A stretch of 8,411 bases of DNA from Chloroflexota bacterium (GTDB lineage: Bacteria; Chloroflexota; UBA6077; JACQUR01): NCBI GenBank assembly GCA_016210245.1, contig JACQUR010000027.1, forward strand, positions 1-8,411, read 5' to 3'. Both the position numbers and the translations under genes were made by a program. Numbering within the stretch: the first letter of the stretch is position 1; the number at the start of each line of letters is the position of its first letter. Positions 5,871 through 8,411 of this stretch are shown here, one piece after another. The notes beneath the pieces were generated by a model. The model had not been told where the DNA came from and searched no databases. It worked only from the letters and a program-made list of their open reading frames with translations.

Positions 5871-6119
5871 GGACCTCTCCCCCGGCCCCTCCCCTGCCAG
5901 GGGAGGGGAGTCCGGACCTAACCCCCCGGCCCCCTTCCCTGCGAGGGAAGGGGGAGTCGCTCCGGCCCCTCTCCGTCTCCCCCTTCCCTGGTACGGAAGG
6001 GGGCCGGGGGGACGAACCTCTCCCCCGGCCCCTCCCCTGCCAGGGGAGGGGAGCCCATCCGCTCCCGCGTCGTCTCCCCCTTCCCTGGTAGGGAAGGGGG
6101 CGGGGGGGGTTAGGTCCGG
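5871..6119. repeat. Left cluster of C/T-rich palindromic repeats (composite element)
   Basis: Most of the gene-free stretch 5788-6109 is this cluster. It holds five hairpin units of two classes. The 'CC' class is CCCCTCCCCTG-n-CAGGGGAGGGG (5886-5908, 6029-6051). The 'TT' class is CCCCCTTCCCT-nnn-AGGGAAGGGGG (5930-5954, 5979-6003, 6076-6100). Each has an outer tag on one side: CCGGACCTAACCCCCC for the TT units and CCGGACCTCTCCCCC for the CC units, so orientation can be read. The order and direction are CC+, TT+, TT-, CC+, TT-. The unit at 5979-6003 has one mismatch in its stem and has lost most of its tag. The part 5934-6119 is an inverted copy of 8226-8411. The innermost unit overlaps the end of the secreted-protein gene. 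Confidence 0.9.
6076..6100 (-). terminator. Hairpin directly after the secreted-protein gene, possible terminator
   Basis: A TT-class unit with a perfect 11-bp stem and a three-base loop starts 10 bases past the TAA stop at 6112-6110. Position and stability suit a transcription end or 3' protective stem. It is a repeat-family member with no U-tract, so termination is only an inference from placement. Confidence 0.4.
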
Positions 6120-8116
6120 TCCTCCCGCCCCCACAGCCCCGCCTCTTTCCCCAGGTCTCCCCCGTTGCCCACCACCACCGTGCCGGCCGTGGCCCAGGGC
6201 ACGTCCACGGTCCAGAGCTGCAGCGTCGCCCGCTGCAGCCGTACCGCCACCAGCGGCCCGTAGTCTTTCATGGAGAGGGGCAGGCCGTAGGTCTCCAGCC
6301 AGTCGGGGTCGGCCAGGTAGAAGTCGCGCAGGGCGGGATAAGGGTCCAGCAGGGCCACGTGGCGGGCCACCACCGCCTCCCAGTCCAGGCCGGCGTCGGC
6401 GCTGGTGTCGGCCGCGGGCGGCACCTGGCGGAAGCTCTCCAGCCAGCCGTCCGCGCCGCGCTGGTTCAGGTCGTCGAACACGTTCACCGGCACCGCTCGC
6501 CCCAGCTCGGGCCGCCACTGGAGGGCCAACTTCTGGAACGCCTGGGTCAGGAAGCCCCCGTGGACGAACCGCCCGCTCACCGGGTAGCCCACCCGCTGGA
6601 GCCCGCCCAGGCGCTGGAACTCGCTCCAGAACGCGGCCTGGCCGTCGTCTACCACCGCGTAGCCGGCCTCGCCCGCGCCGTTGAAGCCGTTGGCCTGCTT
6701 GAAGAAGTGGCCGCCGGGCAGGTCGAACTCCAGCGGCCCGACCTCGCGCGGCACGACCAGGACGCCGAATAAGGTTAGGTGGGGCAGACTGCAGGTGAGG
6801 GTGAGGGTGCCGCCGTCGGCGGAGCAGACCAGCGCCACCCAGGCCGTCCCGCTCCAGGAGGAGAGCTTGAGGCGCGCGAGCTCGCCCTCGGCCAGCGCCA
6901 GCTCGCCGGGCGTGGGCCGATAGGCCAGCACCAGTGGGGCGGGGAACTCCTTCACCGGGCGGCCCGTGGCCGCGTCCGCCACCGTGAGCTGGAAGGCTCC
7001 CTCGCCCATCTGGAAGCCCGCCGGCGCCGGCGGGACCGAGTCCGGGGCCAGCGGGACCAGCTCGACCAGCGCGGGCGCCCCGCCCGTCGCCCCGCCGAGC
7101 AGAGTGACGCTCACACCCCCGTCGCGGCTGGCCACGTGGCCGCCCTCGGGCGGCAGCGCGGCTTGCACTGCCAGGCCACGCGGGCGCGCCCCGGCCTCGA
7201 TCGACGGGGCCGGCGTCGGCGTGGCCGCAGGTTCCGCGGTCGGGTAGGCGCTCGGCGCCGGAACTGCGCTGGTGTGCGGCGTGGGACTCGGCGCGACGTT
7301 CGAGGCCCCCGCGCCGCTGCTTGCGGCACCGCTGCCCGCGCCGCTGCTCCCGCCGGAGCTTCCGCCACTGCCGCCCGTCGTGCCGCCGCTGCCTCCATCG
7401 CTGCCCCCGCCTCCGCCGCCACCTGTCGGCGTCGCCGCAGCCACGGGCGTCGCCGTGGCCGCGGGCGTGGCCGTGGCCGCGGCCAGCACGGTGGCTACGC
7501 CGCCGGTGGCCCCGCCAAAGACCGAGCGACCCTTGAACACGGCGTTAGTGTTGCGCGTCCCGCCGAAGGCGAAGCTCAGGGCGGTACCACCTGGCCCGGT
7601 GGCGCTGGACGCCCTGAAAGTGATGGTGGCCAGGGTGAAGGTGCCGCTCGGTCCGGCGCTGCCGAAGTCGGCGCCCGCCGCGAAGTCGATGTGGCCCGCG
7701 CTGTTGTCGACGCTGTTCTGCAGCACCAGGCCCAGCGCTGTGCCGGCGGTCACCATGCTGGCCGCATCGCCCGCGCCATCGCTCACCCGCAGCCTGGCCG
7801 GGTCGAAGTCCAGGTGTGCCTCCGCGCCGTCGACCTGCTGGCTGCCGGCGCTCACCACCACCCGCACCTGGAACACCTCGCCCACCGCGTGGGTGGAGCT
7901 GGACGGGTCGAGCGCCATGTCGACCCCTCCAGCCGCGGCCACCACGCTGAGCGGGAGCTGCCGCGGTTGCCGGCTGCCGACGGGCGCACCGGACCACGCC
8001 AGCGCGCCAGCGCCTGGCTGCCCCCCTGCGAGCGCGGCAGGATCGATCGCCAGGAGGGCCAGAACGCCCGCCAGGGCAAACAGCCAGAGTTGGCGCAGCG
8101 CCGCTCGATCGGACAT
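6110..8116 (-). CDS. Secreted cohesin-domain protein with low-complexity linker and C-terminal GGL-GYPVS module
   Basis: A 668-residue exported protein. Residues 1-30 form a signal peptide (basic start, then LWLFALAGVLALLAI and an Ala-rich cleavage region). About 64-210 resembles a cohesin-type beta-sandwich: VGEVFQVRVVV, AHLDFDPARLRV, GLVLQNSVDNSAGHIDF and SGTFTLATITFRA. Residues 211-305 are a linker of ATATP repeats, a seven-Gly run and Gly/Ser then Pro/Thr-rich sequence. About 318-456 looks like a second beta-rich domain, with two close cysteines (C431, C442) that could pair outside the cell. About 468-560 (FFKQANGFN, FWSEFQRLGGLQRVGYPVS, FLTQAFQKLALQWRPE) matches a module common in Chloroflexota surface proteins. 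The ATG at 8116 is chosen over a GTG at 8188, since GAGGAA lies just before it, it starts the signal peptide, and 8188 is upstream of the predicted transcript start. The last two codons and stop lie in a repeat. Role unknown; ligand binding or adhesion is plausible. Confidence 0.88.
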   Translation of the reverse strand: MSDRAALRQLWLFALAGVLALLAIDPAALAGGQPGAGALAWSGAPVGSRQPRQLPLSVVAAAGGVDMALDPSSSTHAVGEVFQVRVVVSAGSQQVDGAEAHLDFDPARLRVSDGAGDAASMVTAGTALGLVLQNSVDNSAGHIDFAAGADFGSAGPSGTFTLATITFRASSATGPGGTALSFAFGGTRNTNAVFKGRSVFGGATGGVATVLAAATATPAATATPVAAATPTGGGGGGGSDGGSGGTTGGSGGSSGGSSGAGSGAASSGAGASNVAPSPTPHTSAVPAPSAYPTAEPAATPTPAPSIEAGARPRGLAVQAALPPEGGHVASRDGGVSVTLLGGATGGAPALVELVPLAPDSVPPAPAGFQMGEGAFQLTVADAATGRPVKEFPAPLVLAYRPTPGELALAEGELARLKLSSWSGTAWVALVCSADGGTLTLTCSLPHLTLFGVLVVPREVGPLEFDLPGGHFFKQANGFNGAGEAGYAVVDDGQAAFWSEFQRLGGLQRVGYPVSGRFVHGGFLTQAFQKLALQWRPELGRAVPVNVFDDLNQRGADGWLESFRQVPPAADTSADAGLDWEAVVARHVALLDPYPALRDFYLADPDWLETYGLPLSMKDYGPLVAVRLQRATLQLWTVDVPWATAGTVVVGNGGDLGKEAGLWGREDRT
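7440..7475. repeat. 18-bp tandem repeat in the linker-coding region
   Basis: Two 18-base units (7440-7457 and 7458-7475) agree at 16 of 18 positions, and a third degenerate unit follows at 7476-7493. On the minus strand they encode ATATPA-like hexapeptides of the Thr/Pro linker. Slippage at this site would change linker length in whole-codon steps without shifting the frame. Confidence 0.6.
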
Positions 8117-8165
8117 CGTTCCTCGGCTGGACACGCTGGCAATCGCGGCCGCGCAACGAACCACC

Positions 8166-8186
8166 CCGCTCAGCGGCCGACTCGGC
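8166..8186. promoter_or_regulatory. Two abutting 11-bp palindromes in the leader of the secreted-protein gene
   Basis: CCGCT-C-AGCGG (8166-8176) and GCCGA-C-TCGGC (8176-8186) share one base and both have 5-base arms around a single C. They sit at and just after the predicted transcription start (near 8183). One-base loops are poor RNA hairpins, so protein-binding sites on DNA are the more natural reading. GC-rich sequence makes chance palindromes likely, hence low confidence. Confidence 0.3.
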
Positions 8187-8189
8187 ACC

Positions 8190-8217
8190 AGTATACGCGC
8201 ATCCCCCGGGTTGTCAA
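8190..8217 (-). promoter_or_regulatory. Predicted sigma70-type promoter of the secreted-protein gene
   Basis: On the minus strand, TTGACA (8217-8212; 6 of 6) and TATACT (8195-8190; 5 of 6 to TATAAT) are 16 bases apart. The predicted start near 8183 leaves a leader of about 66 bases before the ATG at 8116. This is the best promoter in the window. It lies just inside the right-hand repeat cluster, so the gene carries its own promoter between the two repeat arms. Confidence 0.7.
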
Positions 8218-8220
8218 CCC
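8208..8220. promoter_or_regulatory. 13-bp palindrome covering the -35 box, candidate operator
   Basis: GGGTTG-T-CAACCC has perfect 6-base arms around one base, and the -35 hexamer TTGACA (minus strand) lies inside it. A factor binding here would compete with RNA polymerase. It has the same 6-1-6 geometry as the palindrome near the other promoter at 5490-5502 but a different sequence, so a shared regulator is not implied. Confidence 0.4.
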
Positions 8221-8225
8221 ACGGG

Positions 8226-8411
8226 CCGGACCTAACCCCCCGGCCCCCTTCCCTACCAGGGAAGGGGGAGACGATGCAGAAGCGGCTCCCCTCCCCTGGC
8301 AGGGGAGGGGCTGGGGGAGAGGTCCGGACCTAACCCCCCCGCCCCCTTCCCTACAAGGGAAGGGGGAGACGGACAGGGGACGGAGCGACTCCCCCTTCCC
8401 TGGCAGGGAAG
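8226..8411. repeat. Right cluster of C/T-rich palindromic repeats, inverted copy of 5934-6119
   Basis: Four hairpin units: TT class at 8244-8268, CC class at 8288-8310, TT class at 8342-8366, and a TT unit from 8391 cut off by the window end. Read outward from the gene, the order and orientation equal those of the left cluster read outward. Spacers agree too: the one between the two outer TT units matches its partner at 22 of 24 bases after reverse complementing. The spacer between the inner TT and CC units matches at 14 of 17 plus a 5-base gap. No gene is seen from 8117 to 8411; this stretch holds only the promoter, leader and these repeats. Confidence 0.9.

Noticed and set aside
5871..6119. 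CRISPR array
   Set aside because: Units are palindromes of two classes in alternating orientation with short, mutually similar spacers, and no cas gene is near.
5871..6119. G-quadruplex-forming tract
   Set aside because: The G-runs are matched by C-runs in the same unit, so hairpins explain the pattern better. Most units have only two long G-runs per strand.
5440..6684. A 414-codon proline/arginine-rich plus-strand open frame through the repeat cluster
   Set aside because: Its PPAPFP/GEGS-like repeats are the C/T-rich palindromes read as codons, and both ends are antisense to real genes.
6110..8188. Longer start (GTG at 8188) for the secreted protein
   Set aside because: It would place 24 residues before the signal peptide and begin upstream of the predicted transcription start. 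The ATG at 8116 has a GAGGAA site.
7272..8333. A 353-codon proline-rich plus-strand open frame opposite the secreted-protein gene
   Set aside because: It is the complement of the Gly/Thr-rich linker and signal region. The minus strand has a promoter, signal peptide and domains.
5934..8411. Complete transposon with terminal inverted repeats
   Set aside because: There is no transposase or clear target-site duplication, and a similar extra unit at 5871-5911 shows that the repeats extend beyond a simple terminus.

Overview
The window is about 70% GC by impression and reads like a chromosomal piece of a Chloroflexota bacterium. That assignment is inference. It rests on (i) a secreted protein with a cohesin-type domain, a Thr/Pro/Gly-rich linker and a C-terminal 'GGL..GYPVS' module common in Chloroflexota exported proteins, (ii) families of C/T-rich palindromic repeats, and (iii) AT-rich and GAGCGATGAGC-type short repeats between genes. 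No rRNA, tRNA, CRISPR array, transposase or phage gene was seen.

Layout. Bases 1-104 are an AT-rich tandem-repeat island. A GGAGG site and GTG start at 119 follow, opening a UbiD-family prenyl-FMN decarboxylase (119-1546, +) with its catalytic Arg/Glu/Glu set intact. A perfect 25-bp inverted repeat (1553-1605) separates it from a convergent minus-strand gene set. Read in transcription order, that set is a homocysteine S-methyltransferase-family gene (5478-4534), a second paralogue overlapping it by ATGA (4537-3617), a PYROXD2-like FAD oxidoreductase (3600-1972), and a small DUF433 protein (1890-1612). A good sigma70-type promoter (5509-5537) with a 13-bp palindrome at the predicted transcription start lies just upstream of the first methyltransferase gene. 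A 74-residue CxxC/CxxC small protein (5787-5563) sits upstream on the same strand.

The right third holds one gene for a secreted cohesin-domain protein (8116-6110, minus). It has a near-consensus promoter (8190-8217) whose -35 box lies inside another 13-bp palindrome. The gene is bracketed by two clusters of C/T-rich palindromic repeats. Bases 5934-6119 and 8226-8411 are inverted copies of one composite element: four palindrome units of two classes in the same order and orientation, with matching spacers. The left copy supplies the last two codons and the stop codon of the gene, and the right copy runs off the window.

Working together: the methyltransferase pair and the PYROXD2-like gene are tightly packed and probably cotranscribed. 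A one-carbon or methyl-transfer role for the pair is likely from family membership, but methyl donors and the oxidoreductase substrate cannot be read from sequence. DUF433 proteins are often antitoxin-like, but no toxin partner is present here. The UbiD gene is a separate unit. The most unusual structure is the inverted composite repeat around the secreted-protein gene. No clearly new multi-gene system is proven; the methyltransferase-pair plus PYROXD2-like cluster is the best candidate for an undescribed pathway.
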